Notes: generated by a model from the sequence alone, not told the origin. Counted from the stretch's first letter, positions 1 through 7,833 are shown. The stretch: DNA of 37,048 nt from Muribaculaceae bacterium (GCA_022509085.1 JAFLTW010000016.1:1-37048), one strand, 5' to 3'. Made by a program: numbers and translations.

Positions 1-2
1 AT

Positions 3-707
3 AATGAAGAGATAATAGAATTAATTAAGGATCTTATAGTTTCTGATTTAGGCTTCTTTAGATTAATAGGTAGAAAATTACTAAACCAATACAAATTGAC
101 AACACGTCAAATAAATCCCCTCATATATAATGCTGATTTTCAAGTCCGATTTATAGTGTCGTTAACTCAAGAATATACTAATATAGAAATCATAGGCCCT
201 TTCTTAATAAATTTGTTTAATTCTCCATTTAAAGAAGTTAGGGAAGTTCTTATAAACCTTCTGCCCGACTTGATATTCAATTATTTTGGATATTTTAAGG
301 ATTTATTAAACCAAAATAAATTATTGGAGTCTGAGGAACTTAAATTATTTCAATCGTTCATGATTGATGTCGAGGAGCAATTTAATTTACGACATAATTG
401 CACCGAATTGATGCCGGAATATATGTATCCCCAAGAGTATGAAATTGCACAAAATAAAGCAAATGAACATATTCAAGATTTAATTACTGAATCTAAGAAG
501 AATTCAATTTCTCACATTCGTGCTTTATTCAGAAACGTTATTTTAGGAAGAGGCGGAGGTTTTAGAAATAATGACGGCCAAGTCCAACAATTGGCCAGAA
601 TAAGCGCATCGGCTATAGCGCCAATGTTTATTTCTTCAATGACGCCATGGGAATGGCATCTACAAATATGCAAAATGTTAGAAAACTGGAATATAAAACA
701 TAAATGA
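3..707 (+). CDS. Unrecognised protein, C-terminal part (cut by left edge)
   Basis: The reading frame is open from the first full codon of the window (base 3) to the TGA at 705-707, so the real start lies outside. A TTG at 96 is not a convincing start. The visible 234 residues are rich in Leu, Ile, Asn and Phe, look mainly helical, and include a Gly-rich stretch (GRGGGF) near the end. I see no catalytic motif, membrane segment or known domain. The next gene starts 1 base after the stop, so the two are almost certainly co-transcribed and probably act together. Base composition is strongly AT-rich, like the rest of the first 5.8 kb and unlike the later genes, which suggests transfer. A HEAT-like helical partner or regulator of the nuclease is possible, but this is inference only. 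Confidence 0.75.
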   Translation, partial: NEEIIELIKDLIVSDLGFFRLIGRKLLNQYKLTTRQINPLIYNADFQVRFIVSLTQEYTNIEIIGPFLINLFNSPFKEVREVLINLLPDLIFNYFGYFKDLLNQNKLLESEELKLFQSFMIDVEEQFNLRHNCTELMPEYMYPQEYEIAQNKANEHIQDLITESKKNSISHIRALFRNVILGRGGGFRNNDGQVQQLARISASAIAPMFISSMTPWEWHLQICKMLENWNIKHK

Positions 708-708
708 A

Positions 709-2394
709 ATGAATAAACGCGTTATTCGTGATTACCTCGAATCTTTAAAAGAGGATAATGAACTTGATTTTATTTTTCCATTACTTTTAGAGAGTATGGG
801 ATTTCAAATTATTTCAACACCTAAAAACTCTAAAGGACAGCCCCAGTTTGGGAAAGACGTGGTTGCAATAGGCAAAGATAATAAAGGTAAGAAACATAAA
901 TGGTATTTTGAACTAAAAGGGAATGCAGCAAAAGATATAACCTCTAACAACTTTAATGTAGACGATGGTGTCCGTGATTCGATTTTAGCAGCCAAAGATG
1001 CTAAATTTTACGATTTAGGTGTTCCGGAATTGGAAAAGTTACCCCAGAAAATAGTGTTCGTTCATAATGGGATACTTAAATCAAATGTTGCAAATCAGTT
1101 AAATGGTTTAATAGAACGAGAGTTCAAAAAAGGAGAATTTGAAAGATGGGATCTAGACAAATTAGTAGATTTATTTTCAAAGTATCTATTCGATGAATGT
1201 CTTTACAGAGATGAAGATCTATATCGACTAGTAAAACGTGTATTAGCAACTTTTGATGCACCAGGGTGGACTACTAAGGACATCGAAATTATTTTTGATC
1301 GGATTTTGTCCGAATGTCCTAAGTCTCAAAAAAAGAAACGTATAGTTAATCAGTGTTTCAACTCAATTTCTTTGTTAGTGGCTATTCTATATAAAGAGTG
1401 TAAAATTGTAAACAACTTACTGCCAGCAAAAAAGACATCTGATATCGCTGTGTTAAAATGTTGGGGATGGATGATTACTAATAATAAAATAAATGAAAAG
1501 ACTTACTTAGATCTATTTACTAAACTTCTTATTTTACAACTGCGAATTTATGAGAGTTACTTATCTAAATTAATTCCTCTTGCAGTATCTTATAAAGGAT
1601 TATATGTAATAAATAGAATGGCCTCAGAACAAATTTTTTATCCTTTACGTTGTTTTGAATTCATTCAGGATGTTATATATTATTATGAAGCCATAAAGAG
1701 GTTGTATCCTTTGGAAAAGAGAGACGACTTATGTAAAAATTCAGTCCAAATAATATTAAGAATCATAAAAAACAATCCAGGATTCAATATGCCGTTACTA
1801 GATACTCATGGAATACCTATACTTGCTATTTTTAAATATATATGGAATAATTCTAGAGATTGGGAAAAAGATAAGGTTGACTTATTTTCCTGGTTGAATA
1901 GTATGGTTAACAATGTAATTTTACGAAAAAATACACTTAATATGTTCCCAGAACTTTATGGTAATCATAAAGAATTAGCAAAGAGTATAGTTAAAAAATC
2001 TATCAATTATCGCGATGAATCTTCATTATTACTTTTGACTATAATCGAATTATTGTATCTTTATGATTGTGCTGATTTATATGAAGATCTAAAAAAAACA
2101 ATTGGAGAAAGTGGGGTTGATCTACAGGTTTCCTATCCAATTAACTCAGAAAATTTAGAAAATAATTTATTTACCAAAGGACTATGTAAAGATTTATCTG
2201 TAGAAACCGGTATTCAATTGCCAGAAAACCTATGCGATTTAAAAAACTTCTTGAAGAAACCATACAATCATATTCATCTAAAAACGGAACAAACCAGATA
2301 TGCCTTTTTGTTATATCTGGCGCATTTTCATTATAAAGCTGATTGGTTCCCAGATTTTTTTAATACCGGTTTTATTATATCAGAAAGTCACTAG
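709..2394 (+). CDS. Large protein with N-terminal Mrr-like PD-(D/E)XK nuclease motif
   Basis: This 561-residue protein starts with a helix (residues 17-30) followed by a pattern that fits the PD-(D/E)XK / Mrr_cat restriction-nuclease core: FGKDVVAI with Asp50, then YFELKGN with Glu68 and Lys70 (the ExK motif). In that family these residues bind metal and cut DNA. The remaining 450 or so residues are helix-rich with no motif I recognise and may serve recognition or sensing. The ATG follows the upstream stop by 1 base, so the pair forms one transcription unit. The TAG stop abuts or lies inside the end of the neighbouring IS4-type element, so the C-terminus is probably altered by insertion (see findings). 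The AT-rich composition and surrounding wreckage of mobile genes favour a role in defence. The nuclease assignment is good; the exact system is unknown. Confidence 0.7.
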   Translation: MNKRVIRDYLESLKEDNELDFIFPLLLESMGFQIISTPKNSKGQPQFGKDVVAIGKDNKGKKHKWYFELKGNAAKDITSNNFNVDDGVRDSILAAKDAKFYDLGVPELEKLPQKIVFVHNGILKSNVANQLNGLIEREFKKGEFERWDLDKLVDLFSKYLFDECLYRDEDLYRLVKRVLATFDAPGWTTKDIEIIFDRILSECPKSQKKKRIVNQCFNSISLLVAILYKECKIVNNLLPAKKTSDIAVLKCWGWMITNNKINEKTYLDLFTKLLILQLRIYESYLSKLIPLAVSYKGLYVINRMASEQIFYPLRCFEFIQDVIYYYEAIKRLYPLEKRDDLCKNSVQIILRIIKNNPGFNMPLLDTHGIPILAIFKYIWNNSRDWEKDKVDLFSWLNSMVNNVILRKNTLNMFPELYGNHKELAKSIVKKSINYRDESSLLLLTIIELLYLYDCADLYEDLKKTIGESGVDLQVSYPINSENLENNLFTKGLCKDLSVETGIQLPENLCDLKNFLKKPYNHIHLKTEQTRYAFLLYLAHFHYKADWFPDFFNTGFIISESH

Positions 2395-3702
2395 TGTCCC
2401 ATAAAAATGGGAGCTGGTTAAAAATCGAATAAATTAGGCCCATTGCGGTCGGTGAGAACATTGAAATTTTGAGATTTAGTTTTGTCGAAGAGGTCTTGGA
2501 GATGGGTTGAATCAGTCAGAGAGACACCTAAAATCTGTAAGACTTCATAGGTAGATCTGTCCAGACGCATATCATGCTGAAGTATTGCCACAAGGCAATA
2601 GGCACAGATTGCGCAATAGATTTGGATCTTCACGGCATTCTCTGAAGTACCCCAGAACTTCTTTATCTTGAGGTGTTGTTTGAGCCATTTGAAGAACAGT
2701 TCAATCTGCCATCTATTCTTATAGAGATTGGCCACCTGAAGAGACGTCAGAGAAAAGTTGTTGGTCAGAAACGTGAACTCCCGCGCCTGATCCTCATCCC
2801 AAAACCGCACCAGACGCAGGTTGTCAGGATAGTATTTTCCAGGATAAAATCCCGTCAATTCGACGGTGGCATCCGAACGGACATTCTTGGGAAGTCTGCG
2901 TTTCCATTTGATGGGTTTGAACTGGAGGTTCTTCTTTGCCCTGACCACGAAATAGGCTTCAATTGTATTGATTTTATATAGCCTCTTAAAGTCGTTATAT
3001 CCACGGTCAAATACATAGTAAGAACCTTGTTCATACGTTATTACATCCATAGCCTTCACATCGATGACGGAGGCCGTTGTGATATGGAAGAAAGTAGGAA
3101 TCTGGGTTTCTATATCATAAAGGGTATGGACTTTAATACCTCCCTTTCTCTTCCTGAACTTAGCCCACCAGAAGACCGCCAGGCATAAATCAATGGTAGT
3201 GGAATCGAACGCATATACGTTGCCTCCGATATCAAAGATTTTAGTCTTGCGTTTTTCTCGAGCCTCAGCGATCATATAATATGCGAACTCTTCAAAAATA
3301 CGGCAATCCCGATTCTGGTTTGCATAGGCCAGATTGGTCTTGGATATATTTTTGCCGAGTCCGAGATGATAGCATTTTGAGCTGTGAGCCTCCAGAATCG
3401 TGATGAGATCCCGAAGACTTGCACGATTACAAAGTTGTCCGAACATCATCGCAAGAAGCTGGTTCCAGCATGTGAAGTGTTTTACATACCTGTCACCTTC
3501 GTATTTGGTAACTATTCTGTTAAGCTTGCTTCGGTTCAAAAAGGCTATCAGTTGAGCAAAAACGTATTTGACATTATACATAGGGTCACCGGTTTGGAAA
3601 CTCTAATATAGAAAATCAAGTCCGTTCGCTCAAAATTCCTCTGCAACTAACTAAATTTCAATAATTTCATTGTACTCTTCCCGATTTTAAAGGGACATTA
3701 AT
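2392..3702. mobile_element. IS4-family insertion sequence
   Basis: The element carries one transposase on the minus strand. Its ends are imperfect inverted repeats: TGTCCCATAAAAATGGG from 2395 on the left, and TGTCCCTTTAAAATCGGG read inward from 3697 on the right. The match may extend a few bases outward (TAGTGTCCC and TAATGTCCC). With limits of about 2392 and 3702 the flanks share a 5-base GTCAC (2387-2391 and 3703-3707) that could be a target duplication. This is shorter than the usual IS4-family duplication, so the exact limits are uncertain by a few bases. Confidence 0.85.
2418..3581 (-). CDS. IS4-family DDE transposase
   Basis: This 387-residue transposase has the IS4-family layout: an N-terminal DNA-binding region, then a DDE catalytic core. 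The first Asp is in VYAFDSTTIDL and the second in YYVFDRGYND. The C-terminal signature is YKNRWQIELFFKWLK, an exact Y-(2)-R-(3)-E-(6)-K pattern that holds the catalytic Glu. It would cut and join DNA at the element ends for cut-and-paste transposition. The reading frame has no visible break, so the element may still be active. It is oriented against the interrupted nuclease gene. Confidence 0.95.
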   Translation of the reverse strand: MYNVKYVFAQLIAFLNRSKLNRIVTKYEGDRYVKHFTCWNQLLAMMFGQLCNRASLRDLITILEAHSSKCYHLGLGKNISKTNLAYANQNRDCRIFEEFAYYMIAEAREKRKTKIFDIGGNVYAFDSTTIDLCLAVFWWAKFRKRKGGIKVHTLYDIETQIPTFFHITTASVIDVKAMDVITYEQGSYYVFDRGYNDFKRLYKINTIEAYFVVRAKKNLQFKPIKWKRRLPKNVRSDATVELTGFYPGKYYPDNLRLVRFWDEDQAREFTFLTNNFSLTSLQVANLYKNRWQIELFFKWLKQHLKIKKFWGTSENAVKIQIYCAICAYCLVAILQHDMRLDRSTYEVLQILGVSLTDSTHLQDLFDKTKSQNFNVLTDRNGPNLFDF

Positions 3703-3798
3703 GTCACAAAGTTCTAAATAAACTCGTATTAACAATATTGATTCTATTAATTAAATATTTTGATTAAGAATAATTTATAGATTATTTCTTGTAACAGG

Positions 3799-3983
3799 AT
3801 GAAGATTTATTAAGTTGGAACGTTAATGGGCTAAAAGACAGATTAGATTCGGTCAATGATCTTGTAAAAGACGTACATCAGGATATAATGTGCTTTCAGA
3901 AGATTAGAAAAAAGGATAGTCTTATATTCAATATCGCTGATTATATGGGTTGTTTTTATTCCAACATTTCGGATTTACCTTAA
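3799..3983 (+). pseudogene. Exonuclease III / EEP-family nuclease fragment, frameshifted
   Basis: From an ATG at 3799 the sequence reads MKI, and after a one-base loss continues as LSWNVNGLKDRLDSVNDLV and then QDIMCFQKIRKKDS. This matches the N-terminal pattern of exonuclease III-type AP endonucleases (SxNxNGL, then the DIxxLQExK region). The frameshift at codon 4 breaks the start, the catalytic Glu position of the LQE motif is Lys here, and the frame ends at 3981-3983 after about 60 codons where the family has about 250. It is a dead remnant. It could equally come from another endonuclease/exonuclease/phosphatase protein. It lies between the IS4 element and the IS66-type mini-element. Confidence 0.6.
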
Positions 3984-4093
3984 CCCCATATAACTTCAGA
4001 AGTGAATATAAGTTGGCTTTTAGAACTTGGGTTTCCTCAGAATGAATGTAAGCATTAACTGAAGTACACCTTTTGGAGGTTTGAGTTGAGTTG

Positions 4094-4101
4094 TAACTTT
4101 G
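4094..4101 (+). promoter_or_regulatory. Bacteroidota -7 box TAACTTTG in the IS66-type end
   Basis: TAACTTTG matches the TAnnTTTG consensus. A TTG at 4073-4075 lies 18 bases upstream. It would drive the broken ORF that starts at 4142. Confidence 0.5.
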
Positions 4102-4141
4102 CACCCGGTGCAAGTTGCAACGACTTAAACCTTCAACTTAT

Positions 4142-4347
4142 ATGACAAGAGAAGAATTTGAAGCTCTAAGGAATAGAATCAAGACAAGTGGAGGTACTCT
4201 AAAGTCCTTCCTAAAGACCGAAGGCATCGCCTACTCAACCTACAACTTATTGGTTAAGGAAGAGCGGAGCAGGAATCCCACCCCATGGCTCCCATCACCA
4301 TCAGGGAACTGCAGGGGGTCAATGCAGAAATACGGCATCAGCGATAA
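4142..4347 (+). pseudogene. IS66 first-ORF (helix-turn-helix accessory protein) remnant
   Basis: The ATG at 4142 opens a frame MTREEFEALRNRIKTSGGTL that ends its family-like part at GIAYSTYN, the usual recognition region of the small first protein of Bacteroidales IS66 elements. Just after this the frame shifts. A different frame then gives a plausible ending, MAPITIRELQGVNAEIRHQR, with a stop at 4345-4347. The protein is therefore broken by an indel near 4230-4285. A longer reading from a TTG at 4115 to 4378 is less likely to be the real gene. Confidence 0.5.
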
Positions 4348-4414
4348 CTCGCATAAGTTGTCGCTGATGTATTTATAAGTTGTAGCTCCAAGGTGTACTT
4401 TAGTTAATGCTTAC

Positions 4415-4766
4415 GAAAGTATGACATGCTTGTTATCACCCTTGGACATCCTGTGTGAGATCGGGGAGCGGTGAATCTTGATGAGAACTGGGAACATCTG
4501 GTGCCTCTGCTTCCTGAGTCGCCATACATGTACAAGCGCCAGAAGAAAGTGCAACGCATCCGCTCAAAGAAAAAATCATGAACAGTCCGGGGTAATCTTT
4601 CTACGCTGATCTTCTGCGGTATCAGAAAGGACAGTTGTCTGAGGCGAAAGTCCTCTTATCCCAAATATTGAGGTAAAGGAGATATAACTTAGACCAAATA
4701 ATCGCACTCTACTCAAATGAAAAGAAGATAAACACACATATCCTCTAAGTTAGGGCTCAATCTCAA
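4415..4766 (+). other. Gene-free stretch with two short coding scraps
   Basis: There is no complete gene here. One open piece at 4459-4581 reads NLDENWEHLVPLLPESPYMY and then a very basic tail ending in a stop. Another at 4599-4676 reads FYADLLRYQKGQLSEAKVLL and ends shortly after. Both look like ends of former proteins (non-random, amphipathic), but I cannot assign them. Together with the neighbours they suggest repeated insertion and deletion. Confidence 0.35.
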
Positions 4767-5190
4767 ATGTCTTCCATTGTAAAAGATATTCGCGATATGG
4801 TTCGAAAATATCGAACAGAAGCATCCATAAAACTCAATGAGACCATTATCCATGAACGTTGGGAAATTGGCCGTCGCATTGTTGAGGAAGACCAGAAAGG
4901 GCAAGAGAGGGCTGAGTATGGGACCCAACTTATTCCTGTACTTTCCAAGCAACTGACCTTGGACTTAGGGAAAGGTTTTAGTGAGAGAGCTTTGGCATAT
5001 TATCGTAAATTATATTCTTACTATCCCAATTGGCAAATTTTGCAGACGCGTCTGCAAAATTTGTCATGGTCTCATATTCAGTCAATTATAGGTGAAGAAG
5101 ATGAAAAAGCGCGAGACTGGTATCTCGCTGAATCTTCCAACCAAATGTGGTCAGTTAAAACGCTCGAAAGAAATATCGGTTCGAAGTGTG
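4767..5190 (+). pseudogene. DUF1016 (YhcG-type) N-terminal half, truncated
   Basis: From the ATG at 4767 about 140 residues match the DUF1016 N-terminal domain found in YhcG-type PD-(D/E)XK nucleases: WEIGRRIVEEDQKGQERAEY, then GTQLIPVLSKQL, GKGFSERALAYYRKLY and NLSWSHIQSIIGEED, ending at VKTLERNIGS. There the similarity stops, although the frame runs on to 5315 in unrelated codons. In the family the text would continue QYY..LL and lead to a nuclease domain. Instead a second N-terminal half begins in another frame. The role of the family is not settled; links to phage or plasmid defence have been proposed. Confidence 0.7.
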
Positions 5191-5629
5191 CTTTTGGAGG
5201 CACGACCCCGTGTTTACTCATTGGTAAATACCGCTATGGTGCAATCTTATTGGCATATCGGCAAACTGATTGTGGATGCACAAGGCGGCGAGTCGCGTGC
5301 CAAATATGGCGATGAACTCCTAAAAAACATCTCCAGGGAGTTGACCAAAGAGTTTTGCAAAGGTTTTACCCTTACTAACCTTAAATATATGCGCCAATTT
5401 TATATCGCATTTCCAATTGGTCACGCAGTGAGTGACAAATTGAGTTGGACTCATATACGCCAATTACTTAAGGTTTCAAATCTCAAAGCCAGAGAGTATT
5501 ACGCAAAAGAAGCTTCAGAGGGAAACTGGAGTAGGCGGCAGCTTGAACGCCAGATTGCAACTCAATACTACGAGTGGCTGCTTTCATCCCAACGCGACCA
5601 AGCCTCCATAGAACGGCTGATAAATGAAA

Positions 5630-5673
5630 AGTTATATTGTGTAATGCCTAATCATATTCATGCAATTGAGAAT
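5630..5673 (+). pseudogene. RAYT (REP-associated Y1 transposase) motif scrap
   Basis: The codons read LYCVMPNHIHAIENF. VMPNHIH is the hallmark HUH-type motif of Y1/REP-associated tyrosine transposases, where the two His bind metal. Only this motif is left. It directly precedes a perfect palindrome, as expected for a RAYT/REP unit. Confidence 0.5.
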
Positions 5674-5681
5674 TTCAATCC

Positions 5682-5701
5682 GGACATGGCACGCCATGTC
5701 C
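5682..5701. repeat. REP-like palindrome GGACATGGC-AC-GCCATGTCC
   Basis: The 9-bp arms are perfectly complementary around a 2-base centre. GC-rich imperfect palindromes next to Y1 transposase sequence are typical of REP elements. This is the only copy I noticed in the window. Confidence 0.5.
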
Positions 5702-5820
5702 CTAAAGAGAGGGTGACAAAATTTCTGAATAGATTATAAATAACCCGTTAAATTGGAATAAGGACTGTTTCTATGTATAAGTTGACTTTGACAAGTCCCT
5801 TACTGACTTGTTAAATGAAG

Positions 5821-5857
5821 TAAAATAAAAGGAGGCTGCCGGGAAGGCTGCCTCCTT
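5821..5857 (-). terminator. Rho-independent terminator of galE
   Basis: Read on the minus strand, the AAGGAGGC / GCCTCCTT stem (5829-5836 with 5850-5857), extended inward by GCC/GGC across a T-T mismatch, is followed by TTTTATTTTA. It lies about 40 bases beyond the galE stop. Confidence 0.85.
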
Positions 5858-5870
5858 GTATTATGGGGAG

Positions 5871-5910
5871 CGGGGATGCTACTTGGGCATCGGGGATGCT
5901 ACTTGGGGAG
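5871..5910. repeat. 20-bp tandem duplication over the galE stop codon
   Basis: CGGGGATGCTACTTGGG occurs at 5871 and again at 5891, giving a 20-base period. The second copy holds the galE TAG stop (5899-5901); the first lies in the 3' untranslated part. It looks like a small slippage duplication. Confidence 0.7.
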
Positions 5911-6921
5911 TTTGCACTGCCAGCGCCAGGCGTTGCGCATGGTGTCGTCGATGTCGGTTTCGGCTTTCCAGCCCAGTACGGTGTTTGCCTTGGTGGGTTC
6001 GGCCCAGATCTTCTCGATGTCGCCGGCGCGGCGTTCGCCAATCACATAGGGCACCTTGACGCCTGTGGCTCTCTCGAAGGAGGCGATTAGCTCGAGCACG
6101 CTCAGACCGCGACCCGTACCGAGGTTGAAGATCTCGATGTTGTCGGTGTCGTTACGGTCGAGCATACGTTTCATTGCCACGACATGGGCCTTGGCGAGAT
6201 CGACCACATCGATAAAGTCGCGGATGCAGCTGCCGTCGGGGGTGTCGTAGTCGGTGCCGAAGACGGTGAGTTTCTCGCGTATGCCGGCAGCGGTCTGCGT
6301 AAGGAAGGGCACGAGATTGTTGGGCACACCGTTGGGGAGTTCGCCGATATAAGCTGAGGGATGAGCGCCGACGGGATTGAAATACCTGAGTATGATGCTT
6401 TTGATGGGGGCTCCGGCAAAGATATAGTCGGTTATTATTTCCTCGCAAATCTGCTTCGTGTTGCCATAGGGCGAAGTGGCGGGTTTGATGGGAGCCGACT
6501 CGTCGATGGGGTTGACGTCGGGTTCGCCGTAGACTGTGCAGGAGCTGGAGAAGACGATTCCTTCCACGCCAAACTGTGGCATAAGGTCGAGAAGGTTTAC
6601 CAGCGTCATCAGGTTGTTGCGATAGTAAAGGAGCGGCTTCTGCACACTCTCTCCCACGGCTTTGGAGGCAGCGAAATTGATGATGCCCTTGATGCCGGGA
6701 TGGTCGGTGAAAAGTTTGCGGAGGGTATCGATATCGGTGCAATCGCCCTCTACAAACTCGGGGCGGATGCCGGTGATTTTCTCAATACCGTCGAGCACCT
6801 CGCGGTTGGAGTTGGAGAGGTTGTCGATAATCACCACGTCGTAGCCCGACTGCTGGAGTTCGACGACGGTATGGGAGCCTATGTAGCCCGTACCGCCGGT
6901 TACGAGAATCTTGGTTTTCAT
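5899..6921 (-). CDS. galE: UDP-glucose 4-epimerase
   Basis: This 340-residue protein is full length for GalE, which interconverts UDP-glucose and UDP-galactose with bound NAD in the cytoplasm. It has the Rossmann motif GGTGYIG (residues 9-15), FSSSCTVYG and the catalytic YGNTK (Tyr152, Lys156), as in extended short-chain dehydrogenases. RYFNPVGAHP and GLSVLELI are also typical of GalE. It starts 3 bases after the stop of the upstream sugar nucleotidyltransferase, so the two are coupled and probably supply UDP-sugars for surface glycans. A strong terminator follows. It marks the point where GC-rich chromosomal sequence resumes after the AT-rich island. Confidence 0.97.
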   Translation of the reverse strand: MKTKILVTGGTGYIGSHTVVELQQSGYDVVIIDNLSNSNREVLDGIEKITGIRPEFVEGDCTDIDTLRKLFTDHPGIKGIINFAASKAVGESVQKPLLYYRNNLMTLVNLLDLMPQFGVEGIVFSSSCTVYGEPDVNPIDESAPIKPATSPYGNTKQICEEIITDYIFAGAPIKSIILRYFNPVGAHPSAYIGELPNGVPNNLVPFLTQTAAGIREKLTVFGTDYDTPDGSCIRDFIDVVDLAKAHVVAMKRMLDRNDTDNIEIFNLGTGRGLSVLELIASFERATGVKVPYVIGERRAGDIEKIWAEPTKANTVLGWKAETDIDDTMRNAWRWQCKLPK

Positions 6922-6924
6922 ATG

Positions 6925-7833
6925 TTAAAACAGTTTAGCGGGATAGAGGCCCTCCTCGTGGAGGCGTTTGAACTGGTTGACGGTAGCCTCGCGATCGGCG
7001 GCATAAGTAACGCCAAACCATTTGGAAGGGGTCTGCTCAACCTTTAGCGTCACCTCGCCTGCATTGATAAGGTCGTTGACAACGGTTGGGATATAGAACT
7101 CGCTCTTGAGTTCGCCGGCATTTTCTTCCAGGAACTTCACAAAGGCCTTTTCGGAATAGTCGAAATAGTCGGGAGTGAAGCCCCACATGTTCATCGATAC
7201 GCTTGCGCCTGCGGGGAAGGGGAGTTCCTTGCCGTCTTCCACCTGTATCAGTGAGCCGTCGGGTTTCATTTCAATGCCGTGGCATTCCTTCACGCCGGTG
7301 AGATAGCCTTCGGCATTCACCTCGCAGAGGCCGCGGCTTACGCCGCCATTTTCGCTGAGGGTGTTTTCGATCCGGAAACCGATCATGCAGTATTTACCCT
7401 TCCGGCCCTCGACGCTGCGCAGGAAGTCGCCGAGCAGCTTGAAGCTTTCAGCCCCGTAATAGTCGTCGGCATTGATCACGCCGAAGGGTTCGCGGATTGC
7501 ATCCTTACCCATAAGGACGGCATGATTGGTGCCCCAGGGTTTCTTGCGTTCCGGGTTCACCTTAGCCTTGAACTCCTCCGGGATAGAGGTGATGTCTTGG
7601 AACACGACCTCCGTAGGAATAACGCCCTCATACTTGGCGAGCACCTTGTCGCGGAAATCCTGTTCGAAATCATGCCTGATCACGAATACAATCTTTCCGA
7701 AGCCGGCGCGGATAGCGTCGTAGACACTATAGTCCATGATAGTTTCGCCGTTGGGGCCCAGGCCGTCGAGCTGTTTGAGGCCGCCATAGCGGCTGCCCAT
7801 ACCGGCTGCAAGGATAAAAAGTGTTGGTTTCAT
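6925..7833 (-). CDS. Sugar nucleotidyltransferase family protein
   Basis: This 302-residue protein begins with the nucleotidyltransferase signature LAAGMGSRYGGLKQ (residues 8-21), which binds the NTP. It also has INADDYYG, the metal-binding Asp region. Such enzymes join a nucleotide to a sugar 1-phosphate (or a related acceptor) to make an activated sugar. The position immediately before galE, 3 bases away, suggests UDP-hexose metabolism, but the sequence alone does not fix the sugar or nucleotide. It is not a clear GalU or RmlA. It lies 70 bases downstream of holB and has no obvious promoter of its own, so the three genes may form one transcript. Confidence 0.88.
   Translation of the reverse strand: MKPTLFILAAGMGSRYGGLKQLDGLGPNGETIMDYSVYDAIRAGFGKIVFVIRHDFEQDFRDKVLAKYEGVIPTEVVFQDITSIPEEFKAKVNPERKKPWGTNHAVLMGKDAIREPFGVINADDYYGAESFKLLGDFLRSVEGRKGKYCMIGFRIENTLSENGGVSRGLCEVNAEGYLTGVKECHGIEMKPDGSLIQVEDGKELPFPAGASVSMNMWGFTPDYFDYSEKAFVKFLEENAGELKSEFYIPTVVNDLINAGEVTLKVEQTPSKWFGVTYAADREATVNQFKRLHEEGLYPAKLF

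Larger units (their letters stand above)
4048..4414 (+). mobile_element. IS66-type mini-element (internally deleted, MITE-like)
   Basis: This 367-bp unit has long terminal inverted repeats. The left end reads GTAAGCATTAACTGAAGTAC and continues CACCTT; the inward-read right end is the same except for one base (TAAAG instead of TGAAG). GTAAGC-type termini are characteristic of the IS66 family. Inside is only a broken short ORF like the first small gene of Bacteroidales IS66 elements; tnpB and the large transposase are absent. The 8-base flanks (GAATGAAT and GAAAGTAT) agree at 6 of 8 positions, so an 8-bp target duplication typical of IS66 is possible but decayed. Confidence 0.7.
5188..5739 (+). 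pseudogene. Second DUF1016 N-terminal half with foreign tail
   Basis: In a different frame from the first half, about 130 residues again match the DUF1016 N-terminal domain: SYWHIGKLIVDAQGGESRAK, YGDELLKNISRELTKEFCKG, LSWTHIRQLL, REYYAKEASEGNWSRRQLER and QIATQYYEWLLSSQ. The open frame can be read from an ATG at 5092, but its first 30 or so codons are the out-of-frame end of the previous copy. The family's C-terminal nuclease domain (VELK-type motif) is missing. After LLSSQRDQASIERLINEK the sequence jumps to a REP-transposase-like piece. It is best read as a recombination scar between paralogues rather than a working protein. Confidence 0.65.

Noticed and set aside
4713..4952. Small minus-strand open frames near 4.7-4.95 kb
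   Set aside because: They lie opposite the DUF1016 remnant and have no supporting features.
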